Positions 56,190 through 64,000 of a stretch of 64,000 bases of DNA are shown here, piece by piece. The position numbers were made by a program, and so were the translations under genes. Every line of letters begins with the position of its first letter. The stretch's first letter is position 1. This DNA comes from Candidatus Thiodiazotropha sp. (ex Epidulcina cf. delphinae) (GTDB taxonomy: Bacteria > Pseudomonadota > Gammaproteobacteria > Chromatiales > Chromatiaceae): NCBI GenBank assembly GCA_025656455.1, contig JAHXHS010000001.1, positions 62,001 through 126,000 on the forward strand, given 5' to 3'. The notes beneath the pieces are model-generated. The model saw nothing but the letters and a program-made list of their open reading frames with translations, had not been told where the DNA came from and did no database searches.

Positions 56190-58250
56190 TCACCTGACTT
56201 CCATCCCTTCGACACGGATATTTCTCAGGCGTTCCAACAGGGTCTTCCAGGCCACCCTGCGATTTCTGGCGATCACATCGATGCGAGGCAGACCCGCTCC
56301 CTTGACGAGATAGTAACCGCCATCGGGATGTTGAATGCCATCCAGTTGCGCAACACTGCCTGCCAATTTCGCCCGCAATTCGATTCTATCGTAGCGAAAC
56401 TCCTTGAACACCCCGAGGAAGGTGTTTGAGAGACCGCTCGATAACCCATTGCCCAATGAGGTCAGGTTATCCACCGCGCGTTGACTGATACGATGCGGCG
56501 CCCTGTCCCCTTCCGGCGTATTGAAGCGCGCCCGGAAGGCGACGGGGTCCCAGTCGACCAAATGGATATCTTCTATCTCTCCCTCGAGGGTTCCCTCGAT
56601 ATGTCCGAAGGAAAACGTCCGTGTGATACGGGCAAGATCAAGATCCGCCAGGCGCACATCCGCGAACAGCTCGGGCACCCGGCCAAGCGGGTCCTTGACC
56701 GAGAGCGAACCGATCCTGACACTACCCCCGAAGACATCGACCTGCAACTCCCCATCTAATCTCATCGTATGATGCTGATAGTTGACGGCTGGGATGTTGC
56801 CATTGAGTTCTCCCTGCATGCCAGGCCAATCGAAGGCGTTGGCCAGGGCCTCCAGAGAGATGCCGGACAGTGTGGCGCTGGTAGTCCACTGAGGCGCTGC
56901 GCTCAACAACCCGGTCGTATTCAGATGCTCGATACGGACCGCCCCTCCCATCAATGGTATCTCCAGCGGATCGAGTAATGAAATCTCCTCTCCTTGGGCC
57001 CTGGCTCGGATCGATACCGAACCATGCTCGATTCGATAGAGTTGACCGCCATCGATGCGCACCCGGGAGATTTCCGGCTGCCCTTGCGCCGACCATGCCA
57101 GATTCCCGGACAGACCGTTCAGGGCGAATAGGCCGCGTCTATCAGCCAGAGAGACCCGATCCAGGGTTGTGTCAAATCGATGCAAGCGCCCCTGTTTCAA
57201 CGCTAATTCGGCCTTCAAGGCGCCGGCTGTCTCGAGATCATCCATCATTGAACCGATCAGCAATGGCTGTAGCACCGTTGTATAGAGTCCTTCCAGCCTG
57301 TCTGCCCGCAGTTGAACGCTAGCGTCCACCACTCGGAATGTTCCAGTATCAATCTTAGCCCGGCCCTCGGCAACCAGCACCTGCGGCACAATCAGCTGAG
57401 ACTTGTGGATCTGCAACCGCTCTGAGATCGGGGTCCATTGCCCCTGTAGACTCAGCTGTAGAGGGGTCTGCCCCGGTTCCAGAAAGAGTGGGTCTGAATA
57501 GAACTGCCCTTGCGAAACAGAGAGTTTCACGCCTCCCAACCAGTCACCACGCCGATGTTTGGCATCGACATGCAGGCTGAGATTCCCATCTTCCGCGACC
57601 TGCAATCCCTCCATGTCAGCATAGGCCAGATGGCGAACCTGAAGCGCCAGTTTCATTGCCTCAGGACGATCTAGGCGCCCGGAGAGGCTCGCCTGCAGGG
57701 ATGCTTGACCCGAAAGGCTCCAGTCACTGGGCAACATCTCTAGCTCAAGGTCGTTACGCAGAGAGCCAAGCGCCAGGTCACTGGCATTCACCAACAACGT
57801 CCACGCTCCCTCTTTCAGCTCAAGATCGAGCGCCACGCTGCCGCCGGCCAGCTTGATGCCATCGATCTGCAGGTTAAGATGCTGCCCGTCGACAAACAGC
57901 CCACTGGCCGTCAGGTCCTGAGGGCCGTAAGGAGAATCGGCGATCCGCAGACGACCTTCAGCACAGCGGTAGGCCCGTGCTTGCCTTCGCACCACAGGAC
58001 AGTCAAACTCAATCCCGCTGATCCTGCCGGGTAGTGCTTCATGGGTAAAGGCCGAGACCGTCAAATGAACCGCCAGCCGATCATCATCCGCCAGAGTCAA
58101 ATCAACGCTCAGCCCTTCCGCCAACCAGCCGCTGGACGCTAATCTGGCAGTGGAAAAATCCAGCCGCAGTTCTGCCGATAGGCTCAGCGACAGGAAAAGC
58201 AACCCGGACAGCCAAGCAAACCGCACTTTCAATAAGTGTATTTTTTTCAT
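56190..58250 (-). CDS. YdbH-like AsmA-family envelope protein
   Basis: The 686-residue protein has an N-terminal signal or anchor (FAWLSGLLFLSLSLSA) followed by long beta-rich repeats without catalytic motifs, ending in a DUF-like domain (DNLTSLGNGLSSGLSNTFLG, then FRYDRIELRAKLAGSV). This is the pattern of YdbH/TamB/YhdP-type bridge proteins thought to move phospholipids between the membranes. It is somewhat shorter than E. coli YdbH. The YdbL-like gene follows 134 bp downstream on the same strand. Confidence 0.75.
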   Translation of the reverse strand: MKKIHLLKVRFAWLSGLLFLSLSLSAELRLDFSTARLASSGWLAEGLSVDLTLADDDRLAVHLTVSAFTHEALPGRISGIEFDCPVVRRQARAYRCAEGRLRIADSPYGPQDLTASGLFVDGQHLNLQIDGIKLAGGSVALDLELKEGAWTLLVNASDLALGSLRNDLELEMLPSDWSLSGQASLQASLSGRLDRPEAMKLALQVRHLAYADMEGLQVAEDGNLSLHVDAKHRRGDWLGGVKLSVSQGQFYSDPLFLEPGQTPLQLSLQGQWTPISERLQIHKSQLIVPQVLVAEGRAKIDTGTFRVVDASVQLRADRLEGLYTTVLQPLLIGSMMDDLETAGALKAELALKQGRLHRFDTTLDRVSLADRRGLFALNGLSGNLAWSAQGQPEISRVRIDGGQLYRIEHGSVSIRARAQGEEISLLDPLEIPLMGGAVRIEHLNTTGLLSAAPQWTTSATLSGISLEALANAFDWPGMQGELNGNIPAVNYQHHTMRLDGELQVDVFGGSVRIGSLSVKDPLGRVPELFADVRLADLDLARITRTFSFGHIEGTLEGEIEDIHLVDWDPVAFRARFNTPEGDRAPHRISQRAVDNLTSLGNGLSSGLSNTFLGVFKEFRYDRIELRAKLAGSVAQLDGIQHPDGGYYLVKGAGLPRIDVIARNRRVAWKTLLERLRNIRVEGMEVR

Positions 58251-58338
58251 GGGAATACGGCTGTCTGGAGTAAACTTTCTGACGCTCTGAGATTACTCTA
58301 TCTTGTCAGCTCGAACCTGTTGCGAAAAGAGAAATCCC

Positions 58339-58515
58339 ATGTTTACCCCGAAACTTGTTGCTGTGGCATTGATACTACTGTTTATCGTTGCTTTCGCCTC
58401 CTGGTCGAAATTGCGTTTCGTGGATGACCAAGACCACGCGGCGCAACGTTGGCGCATTGATGAATACCCGGGTTTTGAAGATAAAAAACAGCGTGACAAG
58501 CACAACAGTCTCTGA
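58339..58515 (+). CDS. Small membrane-anchored peptide
   Basis: The 58-residue product begins MFTPKLVAVALILLFIVAFA, a single membrane helix, followed by a polar tail with RFVDDQDHAAQRWRID. ATG at 58339 is preferred over the longer frame. No family is recognised. It is placed between the ydbH-like gene and the coiled-coil protein gene. Confidence 0.4.
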   Translation: MFTPKLVAVALILLFIVAFASWSKLRFVDDQDHAAQRWRIDEYPGFEDKKQRDKHNSL

Positions 58516-58722
58516 CGGGACATCCTGTTTCGACCAGCAGAACTCAGGAATTATTTACCTACAATTCAAAGTGTTGGCGCTATCTTAATGACGTATCAAG
58601 TTAGCCTCCAAGAAAATAAATTATTTATAAATATAATAATATGCTAATTTATTTGAGAGGATTTTTATTCGTATTGCGTCTGTACGGTCTCATGGCGCCC
58701 AGCAGCATTAAGGGGTATAGCG

Positions 58723-60264
58723 ATGTCGAAAAGATCACACGCAGCCAACAAACCTGGCCCATCCGGTGTGTCGGCAAAAGCCTTGGCAACCGAGAATCTG
58801 CTCCCGTTGGAAGGGAATAGCATCGCGCCTGAACTACCCAATGAGCTAAATAACAAAATCGGCAAGATCGATGCTGACCTGGATGATCTCAGAAGTGAAT
58901 TGAGTGAAACCAACAAGGGTGTCAAGAGCCGCTTGTCACACCTCTGCGAGAAAGGTAGTGATTTGACCTCCAAGGTCTCCGAGGCTTATCAACAGCTTGG
59001 AGCACTCGACAACGCTTACAAATCTCTGGCGGATAGATCTTCCCATATCAGTAAGGAGATCAAAGCCATCGCCAAACAGATTGTCCATATCAGCGAAAAG
59101 TCCGACTCCGATATCGGTCTGCTAAGCGAGGGTTATCAGGCGCTGATAGAACGCACTGATGAGCTGGCCAAAAAATCCAAGCGTACGACCCAAACCTTGA
59201 ACAAGAGCATTAAGGACAACGCCAAGATGCTGAGCGGGCTTGAAAATCAGCTACTGGCAGAGATCGATACCTTGGCAAAAACCACCCAGAAACGGGACCA
59301 AGACCTTGGTGACAAAACCGACGAAATCAGCCAGCATCTGGACAAGGCGGAAAAAGAGATCAAATCGGGTCAGGCACGGCTGTTGAAACTGCAAGCAGTG
59401 GACCAAGCCCTGGAGAAGCGCGTTACAACAGTGGAAACCTCGGCCGGTGAGTTGACAAAGAAAAGCCGGGAATTATCGAGATCCACTACCGTGCTGAATC
59501 AACGTACTTCCCAATTATCTTTTACCATCGAAGAGCTTCAGGCAACATCGAAAGAACATAGCGGTCTGATCGCCAACCTCCAAGAGCGTGCTGAAAAGAC
59601 AGCCAGGGCGCTGGTGTCATTAATCATGCTGGAGAAACGCCACTTCCGCATCCTGAGCGGCATGATCGCCCTCTTGGCGTTGGCAATGCTCGCCTTTCTC
59701 GTTCATGAAAATAGCAATTGGGAGTCTGAAGCGCAGCGCAATGCATCGCTGCAGGGCCATCTCAATTCAAATGCCGATCAAATTGCAACCACTCAAGGTC
59801 AAGTTGTTGAGCTGGACAGCCATGTATCAGAGCTGGGTAACGAAATTCAGGTTGAACTCGCTACGGTCAATCACAAGTTAGTGGCGATCGGCGATCAGGT
59901 GGAGAGCCTGGACGGTAGAGTAAGCAACATGCGGCCCCACCGTACGTTTGGCAATGACAACGTCATTCATGGGCAGGAGTGGCTGGCACAACAACCGGCC
60001 GACCACTACACGATTCATCTAGCCACGACCGCTGACAAGCAGGAGCTCTACAAAATCGCCGAACGCTATCACAACCGGTTGAATGATGAACTTGCATATC
60101 TACCCGTGATGGTTGACAGGGCGCAGAGATACGCCCTCTTATATGGTAATTACAAATCCCAAAACGAAGCTGACGCAACCCTGAATCAACTGCCGCGAAT
60201 CATACAACGCCGGCGTCCTTCGGTGCATTCGATGAAGCAGGTGCAGGCTTTTCTATCAAACTAA
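58723..60264 (+). CDS. Coiled-coil membrane protein with SPOR-like C-terminus
   Basis: The 513-residue protein has a long predicted coiled coil (about residues 45-305), one membrane helix (about 310-332, FRILSGMIALLALAMLAFLV), a second short coiled coil and a C-terminal domain (about 425-510; HYTIHLATTADKQELYKIA and YALLYGNYKSQNEADATL) that resembles SPOR peptidoglycan-binding domains. The N-terminal coiled coil would be cytosolic and the SPOR-like domain periplasmic. A role in cell-envelope organisation or division is inferred. Confidence 0.65.
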   Translation: MSKRSHAANKPGPSGVSAKALATENLLPLEGNSIAPELPNELNNKIGKIDADLDDLRSELSETNKGVKSRLSHLCEKGSDLTSKVSEAYQQLGALDNAYKSLADRSSHISKEIKAIAKQIVHISEKSDSDIGLLSEGYQALIERTDELAKKSKRTTQTLNKSIKDNAKMLSGLENQLLAEIDTLAKTTQKRDQDLGDKTDEISQHLDKAEKEIKSGQARLLKLQAVDQALEKRVTTVETSAGELTKKSRELSRSTTVLNQRTSQLSFTIEELQATSKEHSGLIANLQERAEKTARALVSLIMLEKRHFRILSGMIALLALAMLAFLVHENSNWESEAQRNASLQGHLNSNADQIATTQGQVVELDSHVSELGNEIQVELATVNHKLVAIGDQVESLDGRVSNMRPHRTFGNDNVIHGQEWLAQQPADHYTIHLATTADKQELYKIAERYHNRLNDELAYLPVMVDRAQRYALLYGNYKSQNEADATLNQLPRIIQRRRPSVHSMKQVQAFLSN

Positions 60265-60325
60265 GAAATCTGTTGATTGTATTCAGGGATGGAAACAAAC
60301 AGCGTTCGGCTAACACCAGTTACCC

Positions 60326-60366
60326 ATTATTAACCCGACGACCAAATAGGTTGCCGGGCTAATAAT
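60326..60366. repeat. Short family A hairpin (copy A5)
   Basis: ATTATTAACCCGACGACC-AAATA-GGTTGCCGGGCTAATAAT, the two family A ends fused with an AAATA loop as in A4. It carries paired base differences relative to A4. It lies upstream of the arsR-like operator. Confidence 0.65.
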
Positions 60367-60421
60367 TTCCTGCGAGGTAAAAAATATCACACAAAGATCA
60401 CCATTGCTATATCTAGATAAA

Positions 60422-60438
60422 TAGATATAATATATCTA
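60422..60438. promoter_or_regulatory. ArsR-type operator
   Basis: TAGATATA-A-TATATCTA is a perfect 8-bp inverted repeat just upstream of the ArsR-family gene (ATG at 60454), with another TAGATATATA half site at 60445. The repressor presumably binds here and controls its own operon. Confidence 0.7.
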
Positions 60439-60453
60439 TATTGGTAGATATAT

Positions 60454-60813
60454 ATGAGTATTAATATGGATCCTGCTGCATTATTCAAGGCACTCTCCGA
60501 TCCCACACGCCTGCGCTGCCTTTCACTGCTGTCAAACCATGAGGCGCTTTGTGTCTGTGAATTGACCCATGCCTTGGCGCTGCCCCAACCCAAAGTGTCC
60601 CACCATCTCGCCACCCTTCGCAGGGTGGAATTGGTCAAGGATCGTAAGGAAGGTTTGTGGATTTACTACTGCATCAATCCTGAGCTACCGCCATGGATTG
60701 CTAAGGTGATCGAAACAACGGCGGCCGGCATTAAGGAGCAAGAACCCTTTGCCAGTGACGTTATGGCTCTGGCAGAGACCTCCAATTCATCAAGCGCCAT
60801 CTGCAACGCCTGA
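60454..60813 (+). CDS. ArsR-family metal/metalloid-type repressor
   Basis: The 119-residue protein is a winged-helix ArsR repressor with the recognition-helix segment PQPKVSHHLATLRR and the inducer-binding motif LCVCEL in the alpha-3 region. The two Cys of CVC are those that bind As(III) or similar ligands in ArsR proteins. Downstream, after element D2, lie a thioredoxin-like gene and a permease gene, a set often controlled by such a regulator. No strong ribosome binding site precedes the start. Confidence 0.9.
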   Translation: MSINMDPAALFKALSDPTRLRCLSLLSNHEALCVCELTHALALPQPKVSHHLATLRRVELVKDRKEGLWIYYCINPELPPWIAKVIETTAAGIKEQEPFASDVMALAETSNSSSAICNA

Positions 60814-60822
60814 CCATCCTAG

Positions 60823-61154
60823 TACTCCGTCAACCTGATAACTTAGGATACAGTGTGCCCCACATCATCCAAGGCAAGGCGCACCCCAAGGGCACTTCCT
60901 CCGGGGCGCAGTGCGCAGGGAGAAGTGGCACATGGATGTGCCGTTTACGGACCGAAGGATGGAATGGCATGCCCTTTTCAAGGACTGCAACGCCGCATTG
61001 GATGATGTGGGGCGCACCCTTTGGGCCAGCCAGGAAGCGGCCATCTGCGTTGTTGTGCTCCCTTGAATTAGCGACGGCTAGTCCTGCGCTCGCACGCCTA
61101 GCAGCTAGCCGCTTCCTGACTGGCTGTATCCTAAGTTATCAGGTTGACGGAGTA
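60823..61154. mobile_element. Three-armed inverted-repeat element, family D (copy D2)
   Basis: Ends TACTCCGTCAACCTGATAAC and inverse, with outer palindrome extension to CCTAG/CTAGG at 60818-61159. It is inverted relative to D1 and carries about 27 extra bases in the CCCCACATCATCCAA arm. It lies between the arsR-like gene and the thioredoxin-like gene, so it may separate transcription of the two. Apart from short flanks it fills the 402-bp gap. Confidence 0.8.
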
Positions 61155-61215
61155 CTAGGGAGAAGCGCACAAAAAACAACTCTGTTACGACATGCTGAAT
61201 GAATGAGGTATTTCG

Positions 61216-61452
61216 ATGAAAAATATCAAGGTGCTGGGTTCAGGTTGCAAGAACTGTGAAACCACCGCTAATTTGATCTTGATTGCCGCTAAGCAGGCAG
61301 GTACGCAGATCGAACTGGAGAAGATTACGGATATAGCGGAGATCATGGGCTATGGCGCCATGTCCACACCTGGTGTGGTTGTCGATGGCCAGCTGGTGCA
61401 TGCGGGTGGGCTTCCAGGCCCTGACCAGGTTCGCCAATGGGTTAGTGAGTGA
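61216..61452 (+). CDS. Small thioredoxin-like redox protein
   Basis: The 78-residue protein has a CXXC site (C11-K-N-C14) and the TM0996/MTH895-type thioredoxin fold, ending with the cis-Pro segment MSTPGVVVDG. The family is often encoded with an ArsR regulator and a permease of the DUF318 type, as here. It may reduce or shuttle the metalloid or thiol substrate of the permease. Confidence 0.9.
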   Translation: MKNIKVLGSGCKNCETTANLILIAAKQAGTQIELEKITDIAEIMGYGAMSTPGVVVDGQLVHAGGLPGPDQVRQWVSE

Positions 61453-61499
61453 TCCATGACCCGGAACAACGATGTGATTTGACGACCGGCCCATGAGTG

Positions 61500-62456
61500 A
61501 TGTTCGAAGCGCTGGCTGATTTACTGGTCTATCGCTGGATCGGGTTTGATCCCGCAAGTCATACTGGGTCAGCCCTGCATTTCTTTGTCATGGATGTGAC
61601 GAAGATCTTCGTCATGCTTGGACTGGTTATCTACACCATGGGTCTGTTACGGGCGATGCTCTCGCCAGAGCGGGTGCGAGAATACGTTCGCAACCGCCCC
61701 GACTGGCAGGCGCGAGGCATGGCGGTGACGCTGGGCGCCGCCACACCTTTCTGCTCTTGTTCATCCGTGCCGCTGTTTATCGGTTTCGTTGAAGCCGGTA
61801 TTCCGCTTGGCGTCACCTTCTCATTCCTGATTGCATCCCCGATGATCAATGAAGTGGCAGCCGTAATCTTGGTGGGTATCCTCGGTTGGAAACTGGCGCT
61901 GTTGTATGTCGTTGCGGGACTTTTGGTGGCCTGGTTTGGCGGCATTGTCATGCAGTCTTTCAAACCTGAGCGATGGGTTGAAGCCTATGTCTGGAAGATC
62001 CAGATGGGGCAGACTCTGTTACCTGAGCAAGATCGTTCATTGAAGGGACGGCATCGCTATGCCATTGCTGAAGTCAAAGAGATTGTCGGAAGAATCTGGA
62101 AGTGGGTGTTGATTGGAATAGGCATAGGCGCTCTATTCCATGGGTTCGTACCGGAAAAGTGGGTATCTGAGCATCTTGCCAGCGGCAACTGGTTTGACGT
62201 GCCCACGGCAGTTGTGCTTGGTATTCCACTCTACTCCAATGCCACCGGGGTTATTCCCGTGGCAGAGGCGATGCTGACAAAGGGCGTTGCCATCGGCACA
62301 ACGCTGGCTTTGATGATGAGCGTGGCCGCGCTCTCTTTGCCGGAAATGCTGATACTGCGAAAGGTCATCAAATGGCAGGCTCTGGCACTGTTCGTTATCG
62401 TGCTGGCAATTGCCTTCGTGTTGGTTGGATGGATATTTAATGCAGTTACCTATTAA
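61500..62456 (+). CDS. Permease of the ArsP/DUF318 type
   Basis: The 318-residue protein has eight or so membrane helices and the conserved cysteine motif in TPFCSCSSVPLFIG that marks this permease family. Some relatives (ArsP) export organoarsenicals; others are of unknown substrate. It follows the thioredoxin-like gene after 47 bp. GTG at 61497 is an alternative start. Its TAA stop at 62454-62456 lies inside the left end of element A3 (TATTAACCCGG), so the element supplies the stop or was inserted exactly at it. Confidence 0.88.
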   Translation: MFEALADLLVYRWIGFDPASHTGSALHFFVMDVTKIFVMLGLVIYTMGLLRAMLSPERVREYVRNRPDWQARGMAVTLGAATPFCSCSSVPLFIGFVEAGIPLGVTFSFLIASPMINEVAAVILVGILGWKLALLYVVAGLLVAWFGGIVMQSFKPERWVEAYVWKIQMGQTLLPEQDRSLKGRHRYAIAEVKEIVGRIWKWVLIGIGIGALFHGFVPEKWVSEHLASGNWFDVPTAVVLGIPLYSNATGVIPVAEAMLTKGVAIGTTLALMMSVAALSLPEMLILRKVIKWQALALFVIVLAIAFVLVGWIFNAVTY

Positions 62457-62668
62457 CCCGGCGACCAAATAGGTTGTGTTCAGGGCTTCAAGCAGGTCCT
62501 TGATCAAGGCGTGGCGCGCCGCCAAGGGTTGATTCCCTTGGCAAGCGCCACAACACCGAGCAAGGGCCTGCTTGAAGCCCCTAACCGATTGATATTTAAA
62601 TGACAGGCCGCTGTGTGCCAGCCTACAGACAGCGGCTGAACACAACCTATTTGGTCGCCGGGTTAATA
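62451..62668. mobile_element. Three-armed inverted-repeat element, family A variant (copy A3)
   Basis: Ends TATTAACCCGGCGACCAAAT and inverse, as in A1 and A2. Arm 1 has a different stem (GGGCTTCAAGCAGG), and arm 2 is cut down to a short GCCGCTGT/ACAGCGGC hairpin. It shows that the two arms can change independently. The gap to 62804 holds nothing else that I can identify. Confidence 0.8.
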
Positions 62669-62804
62669 ATATGCACTCATGATCTGCTTTGCTCGGTGAG
62701 ACATCCTCGCTGGGTCTGCCATCCATCGACGATATCGGCACTGATGATTGTCATTGTGGTCCTCACGCCAAATGCTTAGGGTAATGCCATTTGGAGTATC
62801 AAAC

Positions 62805-63227
62805 ATGAATCTCGATCGTGGCACAAAAATCTATACTGCAGTATTGGGAGGCATTCTACTGCTCGGCCTGCTGGCATGGCTGCTGACTCTGGATTCTCGC
62901 GTGGGTGAAATCAATGCAATGCTACAGCAGGATCAGGAAATTTCCGCCTACCCCTACACCTTCAGAGCGCTGGAAATAAAAGGAGCTACAGCAGTGATCT
63001 CAACCCCACGCTCAAACAATATGCCGGCCGTGAGATTTCTTGGCATCATCAAACCCGGTTTGAGCAATAAAAGCGAGCAAGACCCACGGATGATTGCTGC
63101 ACAGAAGGAGTTGGCAACTATTCAGTCAAAGATACGCAAACGGGTCCTCAAGCGGGAGGATATCGATAAAATCCAGTGGCGTATCGACAAGGAGTGGTTT
63201 GCCCGGAAAGGCATCTGGCTCGAGTAA
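62805..63227 (+). CDS. Membrane-anchored protein of unknown function
   Basis: The 140-residue protein has one N-terminal membrane helix (about residues 10-29, YTAVLGGILLLGLLAWLL), then a charged helical region rich in Lys and Arg. No family is recognised. ATG at 62805 is chosen because TTGGAG precedes it and the helix then follows at once. Confidence 0.55.
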   Translation: MNLDRGTKIYTAVLGGILLLGLLAWLLTLDSRVGEINAMLQQDQEISAYPYTFRALEIKGATAVISTPRSNNMPAVRFLGIIKPGLSNKSEQDPRMIAAQKELATIQSKIRKRVLKREDIDKIQWRIDKEWFARKGIWLE

Positions 63228-63274
63228 GGCGGGGGACTGCACATGCCTTCAATATGGCGTCTGTTGCTGATTTA

Positions 63275-64000
63275 TCAGCCCGGGATATCTTCCACTCCAC
63301 CCTTCAGCAAGAGTTGCAGCGTCTCGCCTGCCGGCAAGGGCTTAGAATAGTAGTAACCTTGATACTGGTCACAAGCCTGACCTTGAAGAAACGCTAACTG
63401 CTGTTGATTCTCCACCCCCTCTGCAAGCACCTGGATACGCAGATTTTTTGCCATGGCGATAATTGTGGAGGTAATCTCCACATCGCTGGCATCCCCCGGC
63501 ACACCCCTGACAAAAGCCTGATCGATCTTCAATTTATCGATCTTGAAACGTTTCAGATAGGCCAAGGATGAGTAGCCCGTGCCAAAATCATCGATAGAGA
63601 GGCGCACTCCCAGCTTCTCCAGCTCCTGCAGGTTTCTAACGGTTTTTTCCGACAACTCCATCAACACACTCTCGGTGATTTCCAGCTCCAGCCATGAGGC
63701 CTGCATACCGGATCTGTCTAAAATATCGGAGACATGCATTGCCAGCCTCTGGTTGTGAAACTGCCTGCCGGAGAGATTGACGCTCAGAATTCCAGGTTCA
63801 CCCCCTTTGCCGCGCCAATCCATGACTTCACGACATGCCGTCTCCAATACCCATTCGCCAATGGCGCTGATCGATCCGGTCTCTTCCGCGACCGGTATGA
63901 ACCTATCTGGGAGTATCAGCCCCTCATCGGGATCGAGCCATCGAACCAGCGCCTCGAATCCGACAATCTCTTGAGTCATGACATTCAACAGGGGCTGATA
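63275..64000 (-). CDS. EAL-domain c-di-GMP phosphodiesterase (C-terminal part)
   Basis: The frame is open to the window edge, so this is the C-terminal end of a longer protein. The EAL domain is intact: FEALVRW, LSVNLSGRQF, LELEITESVL, SIDDFGTGYSSLAYLK and LAEGVENQQQL are all present. All catalytic and metal-binding residues that can be seen are conserved, so c-di-GMP hydrolysis is expected. The N-terminal sensory or GGDEF part lies outside the window. Confidence 0.92.
   Translation of the reverse strand, partial: YQPLLNVMTQEIVGFEALVRWLDPDEGLILPDRFIPVAEETGSISAIGEWVLETACREVMDWRGKGGEPGILSVNLSGRQFHNQRLAMHVSDILDRSGMQASWLELEITESVLMELSEKTVRNLQELEKLGVRLSIDDFGTGYSSLAYLKRFKIDKLKIDQAFVRGVPGDASDVEITSTIIAMAKNLRIQVLAEGVENQQQLAFLQGQACDQYQGYYYSKPLPAGETLQLLLKGGVEDIPG

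Overview
The window looks like a chromosomal segment of a gammaproteobacterium, probably an environmental Chromatiales-like sulfur or redox specialist. The evidence is a set of gammaproteobacterial housekeeping genes (gltA, greB, srkA, yaeQ, arfB, acs, ydbH/ydbL-like) beside many signalling proteins, a Tat-exported molybdoenzyme cluster with c-type cytochromes, and many structured intergenic repeats. The taxonomic placement is inference; no rRNA or tRNA gene was found.

Layout. 1-2066: the start of a 2-TM potassium channel gene, a small membrane protein and cheV. 2141-6677: a CbrA-like transporter/histidine kinase with a small upstream membrane protein and an NtrC-type regulator that lacks the GAFTGA loop. 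6678-10796: small hypothetical genes, a DUF1805 protein, a glutamine-amidotransferase-like protein, a REC-PAS-GGDEF protein with a degenerate active site and a TerB-like protein. 10989-18112: an acetate-type uptake and activation block (DUF4212 and SSS symporter pair, cNMP/CBS/DUF294 protein, DEDD exonuclease, acs). GTTACC/GGTAAC motifs precede both the kinase operon and the symporter operon, which suggests a shared regulator.

18436-26852: a defence-like island with a 1462-residue STAND/NACHT-type NTPase carrying a C-terminal PD-(D/E)XK-like nuclease, then two tandem Xre-RES toxin-antitoxin pairs, each with a palindromic operator. 26879-41085: hemerythrin, GNAT, a subtilase plus PrcB-like lipoprotein pair, greB, srkA, yaeQ, gltA, arfB, a PQQ-type sugar dehydrogenase, a thioredoxin/NHL lipoprotein and a polyferredoxin.

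39709-52300: a redox system. It has a DMSO-reductase-family catalytic subunit, a four-cluster ferredoxin, a TorD chaperone, mono- and pentaheme cytochromes c, an exported protein built almost wholly of Met-X-Gly triplets, and a small exported protein with a near-perfect sigma-54 promoter. A heme-c-binding sensor kinase and a canonical sigma-54 activator lie alongside. I infer that the two-component pair drives the sigma-54 promoter and that the Met-rich protein may be a methionine-sulfoxide substrate or metal binder.

53259-64000: an RpfC-like hybrid kinase, a YdbL-like lipoprotein and YdbH-like protein, a coiled-coil/SPOR-like protein, an arsR-thioredoxin-permease set, and the end of an EAL phosphodiesterase gene.

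Across the window lie at least six families (A-F here) of TA-flanked inverted-repeat elements. The long ones share an unusual three-armed design: an outer terminal inverted repeat enclosing two internal hairpin arms. Several end exactly at gene stop codons, some are nested, and copies of one family show compensatory changes in their arms.
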